Positions 46,900 through 56,932 of a stretch of DNA of 64,000 nucleotides are shown one piece after another. Every line of letters starts with the position of its first letter. Within the stretch, counting starts at the first letter, position 1. The notes beneath the pieces are model-generated. The model ran no database searches. It had not been told where the DNA came from and saw nothing but the letters and a program-made list of their open reading frames with translations. Location: contig NZ_JAHKQD010000015.1 in NCBI RefSeq assembly GCF_018860915.1, positions 124,001 to 188,000 on the forward strand, given 5' to 3'. The stretch is from Colwellia sp. C2M11. Lineage in GTDB: Bacteria; Pseudomonadota; Gammaproteobacteria; Enterobacterales; Alteromonadaceae. A program made the translations under genes and the position numbers.

Positions 46900-48729
46900 A
46901 TGAGCTATATTAGCACAATTAGAAAAAACTTAGCGTTACCCAAGACTTCATGGCAAATTTGTATACTTGCCATTGTCGGAGGTTTTGCATCAGCACTCTT
47001 AGTGATTTTATTTACCTTAACCACAGAGCAAATCCAACAGCTCTATTTGGTTAAGCGCGATAATTATATCACCTTAGATGGGGTAAGTCGTTTTGACTTA
47101 CCCATTATAGGTGCAATTATCATTCTACTTTTTGGTTGGCTAACGGGGTATAAATACTTAAGAACAGGTATCCCATTTGTGCTACATCGACTAAAGGTTG
47201 CCCATGGTGTTATTCCTTTTAAAAATACACTGAATCAATTTTTTGGCAGCGCTGTAGCGCTTGCATCAGGTTTTTCTGTTGGACGTGAAGGACCCGCTGT
47301 ACATCTAGGCGCTGCGGCCAGTAGTTATGTAGGAAGTGTATTGAAGCTACCTTATAACAGTATTCGTATTTTATGTGCTTGTGGTATTGCTGCGGGTATT
47401 TCAGCAACATTTAACACCCCTATTGCCGCAGTACTCTTTGTAATGGAAGTCATTATGAGGGAGTATAAAGTTCATATATTTATCCCTGTGATGTTGGCGT
47501 CTTTAGTCGGTTCATTAGTAACTCGAAGTGTTTTTGATGTATCTCAAGACTTTGAATATTTTCATAAAATAGAGTTAATACCACAACATTATATTCCTTT
47601 GATCATTCTAGGTGTTTTACTAGGAACACTAGCAGCCGCCTTTAACAAAACCTTAATTGGCGTAATAAAACATAGTAATAAATATCATATTGTACCAAGA
47701 CTGCTTTTAGCTGCGGTAATCACTGGCGCTTTAGGTTATTTTGTCCCTGGTGCTATGGGTGTTGGTATTGGCGCTATTGATATTTCATTTACCAATGACT
47801 GGCAAGTAGGGTTATTAATCAGTCTTTTATTAGCTAAATTCTTAATGACTACATTTGCATTAGGTTTAGGCATTCCTGGTGGCGTTATTGGACCAATTAT
47901 TAGCATTGGCGCGATTACAGGAGCATTAGGTGGTGCGCTAGTAACACAATTTTTACCTGGCGAACATATCGGTAATGACTTTATTTTAATGGGAATGGCG
48001 GGATTTATGGCAGCCAGCTTAAATGCGCCGATAGCTGCATTACTAGCAGTAGTTGAATTATCTGGTCAATTAGAAATAATTTTACCTGCCATGATAGTTA
48101 TTACTATCTCTAGTATTATTTCTGGCCAATTATTTAAAAATCGCTCAGTATTTACTATGCAGCTTGATATTCAAGGTTTACTTTATCGTAAACCGCCTAT
48201 TGAAAAAACCTTACAAAAAATTGGCGTGCTCGGTTTGATGATAAAAAAAATAGAATATACCCAGCAAGCTTCTATCAAGGCTATCGCCGGCATTATGTTA
48301 ACTGTTGATAATAAAACGCCTGTAGTTAATAAAACCGTTAAAAAGGTAATGAAGAACAAACAAGTGATTGACGAAGTTAATTATCATTGGGCTGAGTTTA
48401 ACGAGGATATACCATTAGTGACCATCCCGTTACATGACGATGCGCAATCAGAACACCATACGTCTGAATATCAAGTATCAGAGAAAATGACATTACATCA
48501 ACTGATTCCTTTATCGCATCAAGCAACCTTAGCTGAAGCTTATTTACTACTGGTTAAAAAGCGCTGTGGTGGCGTCTATATTTACCAAGAAAATATAAAT
48601 AATATGATTGGTATGGTAACCTTTGAACAAATTAGACAATACCTAGTTCACGGCAAATTAATTGCTGGGGTATTACCACCATATGTTGATGAAAAAGAAT
48701 CAGTATTTGAAAGGAAGAATGATTCATGA
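46900..48729 (+). CDS. clcA: ClC-type chloride channel/transporter with C-terminal regulatory region
   Basis: A 609-residue ClC protein. The membrane core (1-440) contains GREGPAVHLGAA (gating glutamate E130), GLGIPGGVIGP, and the characteristic duplicated helices; the C-terminal part (about 470-609) resembles degenerate CBS-domain sequence (TLHQLIPLSHQATLAEAYLLLVKKRCGGVYIY). E. coli ClcA lacks such a tail. ClC exchangers move Cl- against H+. The stop overlaps the hemJ start by 4 bases. In E. coli clcA also lies between hemL and erpA. Confidence 0.93.
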   Translation: MSYISTIRKNLALPKTSWQICILAIVGGFASALLVILFTLTTEQIQQLYLVKRDNYITLDGVSRFDLPIIGAIIILLFGWLTGYKYLRTGIPFVLHRLKVAHGVIPFKNTLNQFFGSAVALASGFSVGREGPAVHLGAAASSYVGSVLKLPYNSIRILCACGIAAGISATFNTPIAAVLFVMEVIMREYKVHIFIPVMLASLVGSLVTRSVFDVSQDFEYFHKIELIPQHYIPLIILGVLLGTLAAAFNKTLIGVIKHSNKYHIVPRLLLAAVITGALGYFVPGAMGVGIGAIDISFTNDWQVGLLISLLLAKFLMTTFALGLGIPGGVIGPIISIGAITGALGGALVTQFLPGEHIGNDFILMGMAGFMAASLNAPIAALLAVVELSGQLEIILPAMIVITISSIISGQLFKNRSVFTMQLDIQGLLYRKPPIEKTLQKIGVLGLMIKKIEYTQQASIKAIAGIMLTVDNKTPVVNKTVKKVMKNKQVIDEVNYHWAEFNEDIPLVTIPLHDDAQSEHHTSEYQVSEKMTLHQLIPLSHQATLAEAYLLLVKKRCGGVYIYQENINNMIGMVTFEQIRQYLVHGKLIAGVLPPYVDEKESVFERKNDS

Positions 48730-49178
48730 ATGAATTTTTAGCGAGCAATATTCTCTGGTTTAAAGCCTTACATGTTTTTTTTATGGTCGCTTGGTTTTCC
48801 GGTATATTTTACTTACCTCGACTATTTGTAAATCATGCAGAAACAACCACTGAGTCAGTATCACAACAACTAAAAGGAATGGAGAAACGTTTACTTTACT
48901 TTGTCACGCCTTTTGCCATATTAACGATAGTGCTTGGCTTAATATTAATTTATACCTACGGCGCTCATTGGTTTGCTGCTGCCAAGTGGCTGCATATAAA
49001 ACTTACTTTCGTTATTCTTCTGGTGATTTATCACGGTTATTGCTTTAAATTGGTAAATACCTTCCAGCAAGATAAAAATACGCGACCAGGCAAGTTTTAT
49101 CGAATATTTAACGAGATACCTGTATTCATGTTGCTAGCTGTCATCATTTTGGCGTATGTTAAACCGTTTTATGGGTAG
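48726..49178 (+). CDS. hemJ: Protoporphyrinogen IX oxidase HemJ
   Basis: A 150-residue membrane protein of about four helices: LWFKALHVFFMVAWFSGIFYLPRLFVNHAE contains the conserved His and Arg of HemJ, and KWLHIKLTFVILLVIYHGYCF the conserved lysine and histidine. HemJ oxidises protoporphyrinogen IX to protoporphyrin IX and is common where HemG/HemY is missing. It is coupled to clcA by a 4-base overlap. hemL is 1.2 kb downstream. Confidence 0.85.
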   Translation: MNEFLASNILWFKALHVFFMVAWFSGIFYLPRLFVNHAETTTESVSQQLKGMEKRLLYFVTPFAILTIVLGLILIYTYGAHWFAAAKWLHIKLTFVILLVIYHGYCFKLVNTFQQDKNTRPGKFYRIFNEIPVFMLLAVIILAYVKPFYG

Positions 49179-49295
49179 TATTATCTAAAACAATTAAAGC
49201 GAAATAGCTTGATATAACATTCTAAGTTTTGTCAATTTATGCTATATTTCTGCAAATTTTTCGTGATTCATTAATTAACGGCTAGACTTCTCAAA

Positions 49296-50306
49296 ATGAT
49301 GAAATTCCAAGGTAATCACATACTTTCAGTATCCCAATTTGATCGTGACGCAATTGCAAAGATACTCGACGTATCAGCACAAATGGCACCTTATGCTGCG
49401 CGCCAAAAGCGTTGCACTGTGCTTGATGGCGCTATTTTAAGCAATCTTTTTTTTGAAGCAAGCACCCGAACACGTGTTAGCTTTGGTACGGCTTTTAACT
49501 TACTAGGCGGCTTTGTTCGTGAAACTGTCGGCCAAGAAAATTCATCATTAAGTAAAGGTGAATCATTGCTTGATACCGCTCAAGTTATAAGTGGTTATAG
49601 CGATGTTATTGCCATGCGCCACCCACAAATGCATTCTGTTGAGCAGTTTGCACAAGGTAGTACTGTTCCGGTAATTAATGGTGGTGATGGGGCTAATGAG
49701 CACCCAACACAAGCATTATTGGACTTATTCACCATACAGTCTGAAATGATGCATTATCAAAAAGGGTTAGATAACCTTGATATAGTATTGATGGGTGACT
49801 TAAAACACGGTCGCACAGTACATTCTTTATCGAAACTACTCAGTCTTTACAATAACGTTAAAGTCACTATGGTATCTCCAACTGCACTACAAATGCCGGA
49901 CAGTGTTGTTTCTGCTTTAGAAAATGCAGGTCATCAAGTCGTGATTACGGATACCATGGCAGGCAATTTATCTTGCGACGTTATTTACCAAACTCGTATT
50001 CAACAAGAGCGCTTTGCCAGTAAAGATGAAGCCGATTTATATCGTGGACATTTCAGTTTAAACAAAAGCGTTTATCAAAAGTATTGCCGTGAAAATACGG
50101 TTATTATGCACCCTCTACCAAGAGATTCTCGCCCCGAGGCCAATGAACTCGACATTGATTTAAATGATTTAGACAGCCTAGCGATTTTTAGACAAGCACA
50201 AAATGGTGTTTTAGTAAGAATGGCACTATTTGCGTTAACTTTAGGTGTTGAGGATCAACTAACGCAATATGAAAAAAGCGTAAACTGGCACACAAATAAA
50301 CGCTAA
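49296..50306 (+). CDS. pyrB: Aspartate carbamoyltransferase catalytic subunit
   Basis: A 336-residue enzyme catalysing the first committed pyrimidine step (carbamoyl phosphate + aspartate). It has the carbamoyl-phosphate motif FEASTRTRVSF, the SLSKGES 80s-loop, HPTQALLDLFTI and the aspartate-binding HPLPRDSRPEANELD. It is longer than E. coli PyrB (311) and there is no pyrI beside it, so it may act without a regulatory subunit. Start is one of two adjacent ATGs (49296/49299). Confidence 0.97.
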   Translation: MMKFQGNHILSVSQFDRDAIAKILDVSAQMAPYAARQKRCTVLDGAILSNLFFEASTRTRVSFGTAFNLLGGFVRETVGQENSSLSKGESLLDTAQVISGYSDVIAMRHPQMHSVEQFAQGSTVPVINGGDGANEHPTQALLDLFTIQSEMMHYQKGLDNLDIVLMGDLKHGRTVHSLSKLLSLYNNVKVTMVSPTALQMPDSVVSALENAGHQVVITDTMAGNLSCDVIYQTRIQQERFASKDEADLYRGHFSLNKSVYQKYCRENTVIMHPLPRDSRPEANELDIDLNDLDSLAIFRQAQNGVLVRMALFALTLGVEDQLTQYEKSVNWHTNKR

Positions 50307-50381
50307 TTAACAAATTTTATGAATGGCACCTTGTCCATGCAAGGCCATCCATTAACCAACAAACCAAAAAGGGTTTTTACT

Positions 50382-51689
50382 ATGAGTGGAACAACAAACC
50401 TTTCAACAAGTAATTCTGAGCAATTATTTGCTAAAGCCAAAAGTGTTATTCCAGGTGGAGTTAATTCACCAGTACGTGCATTCAGCAGCGTTGGTGGCAC
50501 ACCTTCGTTTATAAAACGTGCAGAAGGCGCTTATATTTATGATGCTGACGATAACGCTTACATTGATTATGTTGGCTCTTGGGGACCTATGATTTTAGGT
50601 CACAACCACCCAGCTATTTTAGATGCTGTTATTACTACCGCCCAAAATGGTTTAAGTTTTGGTGCGCCAACAGAATTAGAAATCACCATGGCAGAAAAAG
50701 TACGTGAGTTAGTTCCTTCGATGGAGTCTTTACGTATGGTTAGCTCAGGTACTGAAGCAACGATGAGCGCTATTCGCTTAGCTCGAGGTTTTACTGGCCG
50801 TGATAAAATATTAAAGTTTGAAGGTTGTTATCATGGCCATGCCGATTCATTATTAGTAAAGGCAGGCTCTGGTGCTTTAACATTAGGTGTACCTAACTCT
50901 CCAGGTATTCCTGAAGACTTTGCTAAACACACCTTAACGGTTAGCTATAATAACTTATCAGAAGTTAAGGAAATATTTGCTAAATATCCGGATCAAATTG
51001 CTTGTATTATTGTTGAGCCTGTTGCGGGCAACATGAACTGTATCCCTCCTGTACAAGGTTTTTTAGAAGGCTTACGTGCGGTTTGTGATCAGTATAATTC
51101 TGTCCTTATTTTTGATGAAGTAATGACCGGATTCCGTGTTGCTTTAGGTGGTGCGCAAGCACATTACAACATTAAGCCTGACCTAACTACATTAGGTAAG
51201 GTTATTGGTGGTGGTATGCCTGTTGGTGCTTTTGGTGGTAAAAAAGAAATAATGGATTACATTGCCCCCACTGGCCCAGTATATCAAGCAGGTACTCTCT
51301 CTGGTAACCCAATCGCTATGGCGGCAGGTTTAGCTGCATTAACAGAATTATCACAAGGTAATAAGCATCAGCAATTAAGCGATGCTACCGAGAAATTAGC
51401 AATGGGCTTAAAAGCTGCTGCAGACAGAAATGGCATTGATTTAAATATTAACTATGTTGGTGCGATGTTTGGTTTCTTTTTTACCAGTGATGAAACCCCT
51501 ATCACTTGCTTTGAGCAAGTCATGGCATGTGACCAGGCTAAATTTAACCGTTTCTTCCATTTGATGCTTGAACATGGTGTTTATTTAGCACCATCAGCTT
51601 TTGAAGCTGGTTTTTTATCAATGGCACATACCGATGATATTATTGAAAAAACCTTAGAAGCTGCCGCTAAGTGTTTTGCTCAACTGTAA
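50382..51689 (+). CDS. hemL: Glutamate-1-semialdehyde 2,1-aminomutase
   Basis: A 435-residue PLP enzyme converting glutamate-1-semialdehyde to 5-aminolevulinate, the start of haem synthesis. It has [38 protein letters not shown], the PLP lysine in [12 protein letters not shown] (K273) and MFGFFF. ATG 50382 gives [14 protein letters not shown], matching the normal N-terminus; an upstream in-frame ATG at 50319 would add 21 untypical residues. A shared terminator with the convergent gene follows. Confidence 0.97.
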   Translation: MSGTTNLSTSNSEQLFAKAKSVIPGGVNSPVRAFSSVGGTPSFIKRAEGAYIYDADDNAYIDYVGSWGPMILGHNHPAILDAVITTAQNGLSFGAPTELEITMAEKVRELVPSMESLRMVSSGTEATMSAIRLARGFTGRDKILKFEGCYHGHADSLLVKAGSGALTLGVPNSPGIPEDFAKHTLTVSYNNLSEVKEIFAKYPDQIACIIVEPVAGNMNCIPPVQGFLEGLRAVCDQYNSVLIFDEVMTGFRVALGGAQAHYNIKPDLTTLGKVIGGGMPVGAFGGKKEIMDYIAPTGPVYQAGTLSGNPIAMAAGLAALTELSQGNKHQQLSDATEKLAMGLKAAADRNGIDLNINYVGAMFGFFFTSDETPITCFEQVMACDQAKFNRFFHLMLEHGVYLAPSAFEAGFLSMAHTDDIIEKTLEAAAKCFAQL

Positions 51690-51721
51690 TAACTTAGCTA
51701 TTTGGTAATACCTATAAAGCT

Positions 51722-51760
51722 ACAAAAGAGTTATCAACTAATCATTGATAACTCTTTTGT
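51722..51760. terminator. Strong bidirectional terminator overlapping a gene's 3' end
   Basis: A perfect 16-bp stem (ACAAAAGAGTTATCAA / TTGATAACTCTTTTGT) with a 7-base loop, 32 bases after the hemL stop. Its A/T ends give T-rich runs on both strands. The minus-strand gene ends inside it (stop 51734-51736), so its last codons form part of the hairpin. Confidence 0.88.
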
Positions 51761-52123
51761 TAACCAATCAAAACCATCTTGCCAACCTAAGTTTATACCT
51801 GAGAAATTTTTTAAATTCCAACGATCTACAGCTCTTAGATCGTTCATTTTTTGGGTTAAGGCTTCACTTTCATCGCTATAGTTAATAACCGCTATAACTT
51901 TTAAATTTTCATGGGATGCAATGCTTAATTTTGCTTCAAAGGAGTAATCATAATGATTAATTTTATTAATAAGCAAACCAAAATTACTCGAAAAGTGTGT
52001 TGATAAAAACTCATCATATTCCTCTACCATTTCTATCGATATTTCAACGGATTTATTCACAATGACTTCCGCTATATTTTCATTAAGAATATTTATTGAA
52101 CAAAAACTAAGTTCATATTTCAT
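51734..52123 (-). CDS. Small STAS/SpoIIAA-like protein of unknown function
   Basis: A 129-residue soluble protein: MKYELSFCSINILNENIAEVIVNKSVEI, EEYDEFLSTHFSSNFGLLINKINHYDY, LKVIAVINYSDE. The alternating beta/alpha layout and length resemble SpoIIAA/STAS-like families, but no definite family signature is visible. ATG 52123 is chosen (GGGGAAATAGAA before it). Its stop lies within the shared terminator. It is convergent with hemL and sits between hemL and moeA. Confidence 0.65.
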   Translation of the reverse strand: MKYELSFCSINILNENIAEVIVNKSVEISIEMVEEYDEFLSTHFSSNFGLLINKINHYDYSFEAKLSIASHENLKVIAVINYSDESEALTQKMNDLRAVDRWNLKNFSGINLGWQDGFDWLTKELSMIS

Positions 52124-52229
52124 TTCTATTTCCCCATGCACACACAATAATAATGATCACTAAACCTTAATAACTAGGTTTTTATATTTTCTCTACATAA
52201 CAAACTATAGGGCATTGTACGTAATTGAT

Positions 52230-53465
52230 TTACGTTATAAATTGGTCAAATAACTGTACCGTTACTACTTCTCCCGCCTTAACTTTGCCCTGCTCAGCGG
52301 GTAACACGATAAAACAATTTGCCTGTACTAAACTTGATAAAATACCGGAGCCTTGTGAACCAGTTGATTCAACAACATTATCGCCTTGGTCATTAACACT
52401 AAGCACACCTCGCTGAAAATCCATACGACCAGGTGATTTTTTCAAATCCTTAACACATTTCACCTTTAAATAAGTACGCTTTAGCGGTTCTGCATTTTGC
52501 ATTTTAGTTAAACCAAGCATTGCTAATTGATGAAAAGTAACTAACGCTGAGACTGGATTTCCTGGTAAACCAAAAAAAATACTGTTGGGTAACTTGCCAA
52601 AAGCAAACGGTTTCCCCGGTTTCATGGCAATTTTCCAAAAACCAATTTCCCCCAAATCATCAAGCACCGTTTTAGTATAGTCTGCTTCTCCTACGGAAAC
52701 ACCACCAGATGAAATAACCGCATCTGCCTGCTTATCGGCACTAACAAAAGCTGCCTTGATTAAATCGAAATCATCTTCAATAATGCCAAAGTCAATCACT
52801 TCAATATGTAATTTTTCTAACATGCCACGTAAAACGAAGCTATTACTCTCGTAAATATCACCTGACGCTAATATTTGCCCAGGGAGCTTCAGCTCATCTC
52901 CGGTCGAAATTAGCGCAACCTTTACTCGGCGGTAAACCTGAACTTCACTAATACCCAATGAAGACAAAATACCAATATCTATGGCCGATAGTTTATGCCC
53001 TGGGCTAAAAACAGGCTGACCTAATTTAATATCCTCACCAGCCTTACGCACATGAGAGCCAAATGATTTTTCATTAAGAAAGGTAATATTGTTGTCATCC
53101 ACTTGCACATTTTCTTGCATTTCAACACTATCACAACTCTCAGGCATTTTTGCGCCAGTCATAATACGAATGCACTCCCCTAATTTACATTCACCTTCAA
53201 AAGGCGATCCTGCCATAGAGCGCCCTATTAAGGTTAATACTTTACTGGTTTGAAAACTCTCAATAGCAAAAGCATAACCATCCATTGCTGAATTATCATG
53301 ATTAGGAACATTTAGTGGACTAGCAATTTCTTGAGCTAAAACATAATTAAGTGCCTGTGAAATTGGTAAAGTTAACGTTTCGGTCACCGGCGTTATTTGT
53401 GACAATAAATTTTCTAACGCATCCTCAAATGGTAATAAACCAGGAGCTGAACAACAATCAGACAT
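52230..53465 (-). CDS. moeA: Molybdopterin molybdenumtransferase MoeA
   Basis: A 411-residue enzyme that inserts molybdate into adenylylated molybdopterin. Recognised by MDGYAF in the N-terminal region, IMTGAKMPESCDSVEMQE, VALISTGDELKLPG, SSGGVSVGEADYTK and MKPGKPFAFG, GLPGNPVSA. It begins MSDCCSAPGLLPFEDAL, as in Alteromonadales relatives. It is divergent from moaA, leaving a 381-base region that carries the Moco riboswitch for the moa operon. Confidence 0.96.
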   Translation of the reverse strand: MSDCCSAPGLLPFEDALENLLSQITPVTETLTLPISQALNYVLAQEIASPLNVPNHDNSAMDGYAFAIESFQTSKVLTLIGRSMAGSPFEGECKLGECIRIMTGAKMPESCDSVEMQENVQVDDNNITFLNEKSFGSHVRKAGEDIKLGQPVFSPGHKLSAIDIGILSSLGISEVQVYRRVKVALISTGDELKLPGQILASGDIYESNSFVLRGMLEKLHIEVIDFGIIEDDFDLIKAAFVSADKQADAVISSGGVSVGEADYTKTVLDDLGEIGFWKIAMKPGKPFAFGKLPNSIFFGLPGNPVSALVTFHQLAMLGLTKMQNAEPLKRTYLKVKCVKDLKKSPGRMDFQRGVLSVNDQGDNVVESTGSQGSGILSSLVQANCFIVLPAEQGKVKAGEVVTVQLFDQFIT

Positions 53466-53846
53466 GACAATCTCACTTAATTTTTTATTTTTTGAATACC
53501 TTGAAACATCTTTTAATTATTTATCAATAATTAAAAGAGCATATTGCCACTATTATTACCTAATTAGTGACAAAAGTAATTGGGCTTTTTATTGTCTATA
53601 GACAGATTAAGACAGGAAGTCAAAAAGTGCTATTATGCAGGCTATTAAATGGTATACTTTTTCTTGAGTCATAAGACTATATAATTATTTTACACCGAGC
53701 TTAAATAGCTAACACCGTACTTTATAAAAGTAGGCTATGTTATTTAAAGCCGTAGTAATTGTTTTCATTAGATAATTTATTGATAGCAATTTACTGCCAG
53801 GGTTAACAAGGAAACGCGTTAGCCTCCCTACATTTGGAAAGGTGAT
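53466..53846. other. Regulatory region between moeA and moaA
   Basis: 381 bases with the moeA promoter side (no clear site) and, on the plus side, a TATAAT-like -10 at 53680-53685 followed directly by the Moco RNA leader. No gene is seen in it. Confidence 0.55.
53690..53840 (+). ncRNA. Moco (molybdenum cofactor) riboswitch upstream of moaA
   Basis: The moaA leader ends with CTGCCAGGG, then AAGGAAACGC, GTTAGCCTCCC and TTTGGAAAGGTG directly before the ATG. This matches the E. coli moaA leader (CACCAGGGCG, AAGGAAGAAATG, CGCCTCCC, CTGGAAAGGTG). The GGTTAAC/GTTAGCC pairing closes the AAGGAAACGC loop; the ribosome binding site GGAAAGG lies in the same structure, so translation and transcript stability can respond to the cofactor. 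A TATAAT box at 53680-53685 puts the likely start at about 53692. Ligand specificity (Mo vs W) is not determined. Confidence 0.85.
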
Positions 53847-54818
53847 ATGTTAAAAGACAATTTTGGCCGTAGGTTTTATTACCTACGCCTATCGATTACG
53901 GACGTTTGTAATTTCAAATGTACTTACTGCCTGCCTGACGGTTATCAGTGTGATCAACCACGTGACTTTCTCTCGCTTTCAGAAATAAAACGTCTCACGT
54001 CTGCGTTTGCTAGCTTAGGTACGGAGAAAATTAGGATCACTGGTGGTGAACCAGCACTTCGTAAAGATCTTCCTGAGATCATCCATGCTTGTAAGCAAAC
54101 TCAAGGTATTAAAAAAGTTGCTATCACTAGCAATGGTTTTAAATTGCCTGACCATTTACCACATTGGTTAGATGCAGGAATTGATGCCATCAACATCAGT
54201 ATCGATAGCTTAGATCCGCGTAAGTTCCATGCCATTACGGGGCATGACAAACTCGATACTATTTTAAAAGGTATCGATTTGGCCTTAGCTGATGGACGCC
54301 CAACGGTTAAGGTGAACACAGTATTAATGCGCGAATACAGTGGCTACGATATTCAAAGCTATTTAGATTGGCTAAAAGATACTCCGGTCACCCTACGTTT
54401 CATAGAGTTAATGCAAACGGGCGATAATAAAGCCTTTTTTGATGCACAGCATGTGCAAGGCTCTCGTATAAAACAAAACTTAATTCTTGATGGCTGGTTA
54501 CCCGTACTACAAGACAGGTCTGCGGGGCCTGCACAAGAGTTTTATCATCCTGACTATCAAGGCCGTATTGGGCTAATTATGCCCTACTCCAAAGATTTTT
54601 GTAGCAGTTGTAATCGCTTACGAGTGAGTTCATCAGGAAAATTACATTTGTGCCTATTCAGCGAAAACGGTTTATCTTTACGCGAACAATTACAATGTGA
54701 TGATATTGAACCATTACAAGCACAAATATTGTCTTTATTAGGTGATAAAAAGGCAACTCACTTCCTACATGATAAACTTACTGGCGGCACAAAACATTTA
54801 GCCATGTTAGGTGGTTAG
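53847..54818 (+). CDS. moaA: GTP 3',8-cyclase MoaA (radical SAM)
   Basis: A 323-residue enzyme making the cofactor precursor cPMP's first intermediate from GTP. It has N-terminal CNFKCTYC radical SAM cysteines, ITGGEPALRKDL, and the C-terminal cluster CSSCNRLRVSSSGKLHLC. It ends in GG as MoaA proteins do. Ribosome binding site GGAAAGG, part of the riboswitch. First gene of the moa-mod operon. Confidence 0.97.
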   Translation: MLKDNFGRRFYYLRLSITDVCNFKCTYCLPDGYQCDQPRDFLSLSEIKRLTSAFASLGTEKIRITGGEPALRKDLPEIIHACKQTQGIKKVAITSNGFKLPDHLPHWLDAGIDAINISIDSLDPRKFHAITGHDKLDTILKGIDLALADGRPTVKVNTVLMREYSGYDIQSYLDWLKDTPVTLRFIELMQTGDNKAFFDAQHVQGSRIKQNLILDGWLPVLQDRSAGPAQEFYHPDYQGRIGLIMPYSKDFCSSCNRLRVSSSGKLHLCLFSENGLSLREQLQCDDIEPLQAQILSLLGDKKATHFLHDKLTGGTKHLAMLGG

Positions 54819-54819
54819 T

Positions 54820-55464
54820 ATGAATAACATTGTAAACACAGCACCGATAGACACGACACTATTAAATCATGAATGCTTAGGAGTCGTACTTGCTGGTGGT
54901 TTATCTACTCGTATGGGCAATGATAAAGCCAAGTTAGTTAGAGGAAATAATTCACCGCAGTCTATGCTTGCCTTTTCTAAGCAAACACTGACTAATTCAG
55001 GTATTAATAACATTGTTGTTAGTGGTGATCATTATGATATCCCCGATCAAATAAAGCGGTGTGGACCTGTTGGAGGAATTTTCAGTGTCTTGGCCAAGTA
55101 CCCAAATGCGAAGTCATTATTAATACTGCCTGTTGATTTACCTTTTATGACCGCAAAAGCCTTAACTGACTTACGTGTTAAAGGTGAATTAAGCCAAAAA
55201 GCAACATACTTCGAAGGTCATAACATCCCTCTCTACTTACCGAACAGCGCTTATGTTGAATTATTTTTATCACACACGTTTGCAGATAACTTAACAAATG
55301 AACATATACAGCTTAATAACGGAGAGGCGAAAAAAGGCCCTTCAATCAAAGCTTTGTTAAAAAACATTCCACATCAAGCAATACCGATTAATGATAAAGC
55401 TGTTTTATTTAATACAAATACGCCCGAACAATGGCAACAAGCAAAGCAGCAGCTTAACTTTTAA
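54820..55464 (+). CDS. mobA: Molybdenum cofactor guanylyltransferase MobA
   Basis: A 214-residue nucleotidyltransferase that adds GMP to the cofactor for DMSO-reductase-type enzymes. It has LAGGLSTRMGNDKAKL, the defining NTP motif, and LPVDLPFMTAKAL. ATG 54820 is 1 base after the moaA stop. An in-frame GTG at 54811 is not needed. The relatively short chain is in the family range. Confidence 0.9.
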   Translation: MNNIVNTAPIDTTLLNHECLGVVLAGGLSTRMGNDKAKLVRGNNSPQSMLAFSKQTLTNSGINNIVVSGDHYDIPDQIKRCGPVGGIFSVLAKYPNAKSLLILPVDLPFMTAKALTDLRVKGELSQKATYFEGHNIPLYLPNSAYVELFLSHTFADNLTNEHIQLNNGEAKKGPSIKALLKNIPHQAIPINDKAVLFNTNTPEQWQQAKQQLNF

Positions 55465-55501
55465 CCAATTAATTTAAACAGATAGCGTAAAAGGATAACT
55501 T

Positions 55502-56044
55502 ATGTCAGCACATGGCGGCACAACTTTCATTCCCTTAAATATTGCAGTATTAACTGTTTCAGATACTCGCACAGAAGACAATGATACTTCTGGTCAAGCA
55601 TTAGTCGAACGACTCACAACTGCAGGCCATACACTAGTAGATAAAGCGATTGTTATTGATGATATATACCAACTGCGAGCTCAAGTTTCTAAATGGATTG
55701 CTGATGATAGTATTAACGTCATTATTTCTACAGGTGGTACTGGATTTACCGATCGAGATAATACACCTGAAGCATTAATGCCATTATTTGATAAAAATAT
55801 TGAAGGTTTTGGTGAAGTATTTCGCCATGTTTCATTAGGTGAAATAGGTACATCAACAATTCAATCGCGCGCTTTAGGTGGTATGGCAAATAAAACTGTC
55901 ATTTTATGTGTACCAGGTTCAACTAACGCATGTAAAACTGCCTGGGATAAGGTAATCAAAGAACAATTAGATGCTAGCCATAAGCCGTGTAACTTTGTGC
56001 CTCATTTAAATATTAGCGCTGACCAATGCGAGACACGTAACTAA
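55502..56044 (+). CDS. moaB: Molybdopterin adenylyltransferase-type protein MoaB
   Basis: A 180-residue MoaB/Mog-family protein: [49 protein letters not shown] and [19 protein letters not shown]. It should adenylylate molybdopterin or assist cofactor assembly (E. coli MoaB and Mog overlap in fold). The stop shares one base with the moaC start (TAATG). Confidence 0.95.
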   Translation: MSAHGGTTFIPLNIAVLTVSDTRTEDNDTSGQALVERLTTAGHTLVDKAIVIDDIYQLRAQVSKWIADDSINVIISTGGTGFTDRDNTPEALMPLFDKNIEGFGEVFRHVSLGEIGTSTIQSRALGGMANKTVILCVPGSTNACKTAWDKVIKEQLDASHKPCNFVPHLNISADQCETRN

Positions 56045-56544
56045 TGAGTAGTTCAACAACATCATCATCGCCAACACTTAGCCATCTCAATCAACAAGGT
56101 GAAGCTAATATGGTTGATGTGACCGAAAAAGCGATGACCTCACGTACCGCTACAGCGCAAGGTGTTATAAGTATGAATCGCGCGACTTTTGAATTAATTA
56201 CCACCGGTAAACATAAAAAAGGCGATGTGTTTGCCGTTGCTCGTATTGCCGGTATTCAAGCAGCCAAAAAGTGTAGTGATTTAATTCCTTTATGTCATCC
56301 ATTGATGCTAAGTAAAGTACAAGTTGATTTCAGTTTAGATGAAGAAAATTCACAAGTGCAGGTTACAAGCCTTTGTCGTTTAACGGGGCAAACCGGTGTT
56401 GAAATGGAAGCATTAACGGCGGTATCAGTTGCTTGTTTAACTTTATTTGATATGTGTAAAGCAGCTGATCCTGCAATGGAAATTGGCAATATTAAAGTAT
56501 TAACTAAAGAAGGTGGTAAGTCAGGACATTGGCAGGCTTTATAG
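56044..56544 (+). CDS. moaC: Cyclic pyranopterin monophosphate synthase MoaC
   Basis: A 166-residue enzyme producing cPMP with MoaA. It has the core [47 protein letters not shown] and [23 protein letters not shown], plus a C-terminal KEGGKSGHW. Full length. Tightly coupled to moaB by TAATG. Confidence 0.97.
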   Translation: MSSSTTSSSPTLSHLNQQGEANMVDVTEKAMTSRTATAQGVISMNRATFELITTGKHKKGDVFAVARIAGIQAAKKCSDLIPLCHPLMLSKVQVDFSLDEENSQVQVTSLCRLTGQTGVEMEALTAVSVACLTLFDMCKAADPAMEIGNIKVLTKEGGKSGHWQAL

Positions 56545-56627
56545 AAAAAATTATTCAAAGTAGCTTTTAAAATGAGATCTTATTCGTAAGTGATCATTTA
56601 CTTACTTTTATAAAAAGAGAGAACATC

Positions 56628-56876
56628 ATGATAAAAATCGTTTTTTTTGCCGCTTTACGTGAGCAGCTTAATTGCAGTGAGTTATCAATAAATAGCCAAG
56701 GATTAACTACGGTCGCCGATGTAAAAAAACAACTGGCGAGTACAGATGAGCAATGGCAACAAGTTTTTACTAACGATTCATTACTGTCTGCCGTGAATCA
56801 CGACATGGTTAATGATGAACACATAGTTAACACTGGCGATGAAGTGGCTTTTTTCCCACCTGTTACCGGTGGATAA
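56628..56876 (+). CDS. moaD: Molybdopterin synthase small subunit MoaD
   Basis: An 82-residue ubiquitin-like sulfur carrier: IKIVFFAALREQLNCSEL and the terminal FFPPVTGG, where the C-terminal glycine carries the thiocarboxylate that provides the dithiolene sulfur with MoaE. It lies 83 bases after moaC and 56 bases before moaE. Confidence 0.96.
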   Translation: MIKIVFFAALREQLNCSELSINSQGLTTVADVKKQLASTDEQWQQVFTNDSLLSAVNHDMVNDEHIVNTGDEVAFFPPVTGG

Positions 56877-56932
56877 CTCAACCATTTATCAATAATGACC
56901 TTATTTAGTTATATAGCAGAGCAAGTTATAAG

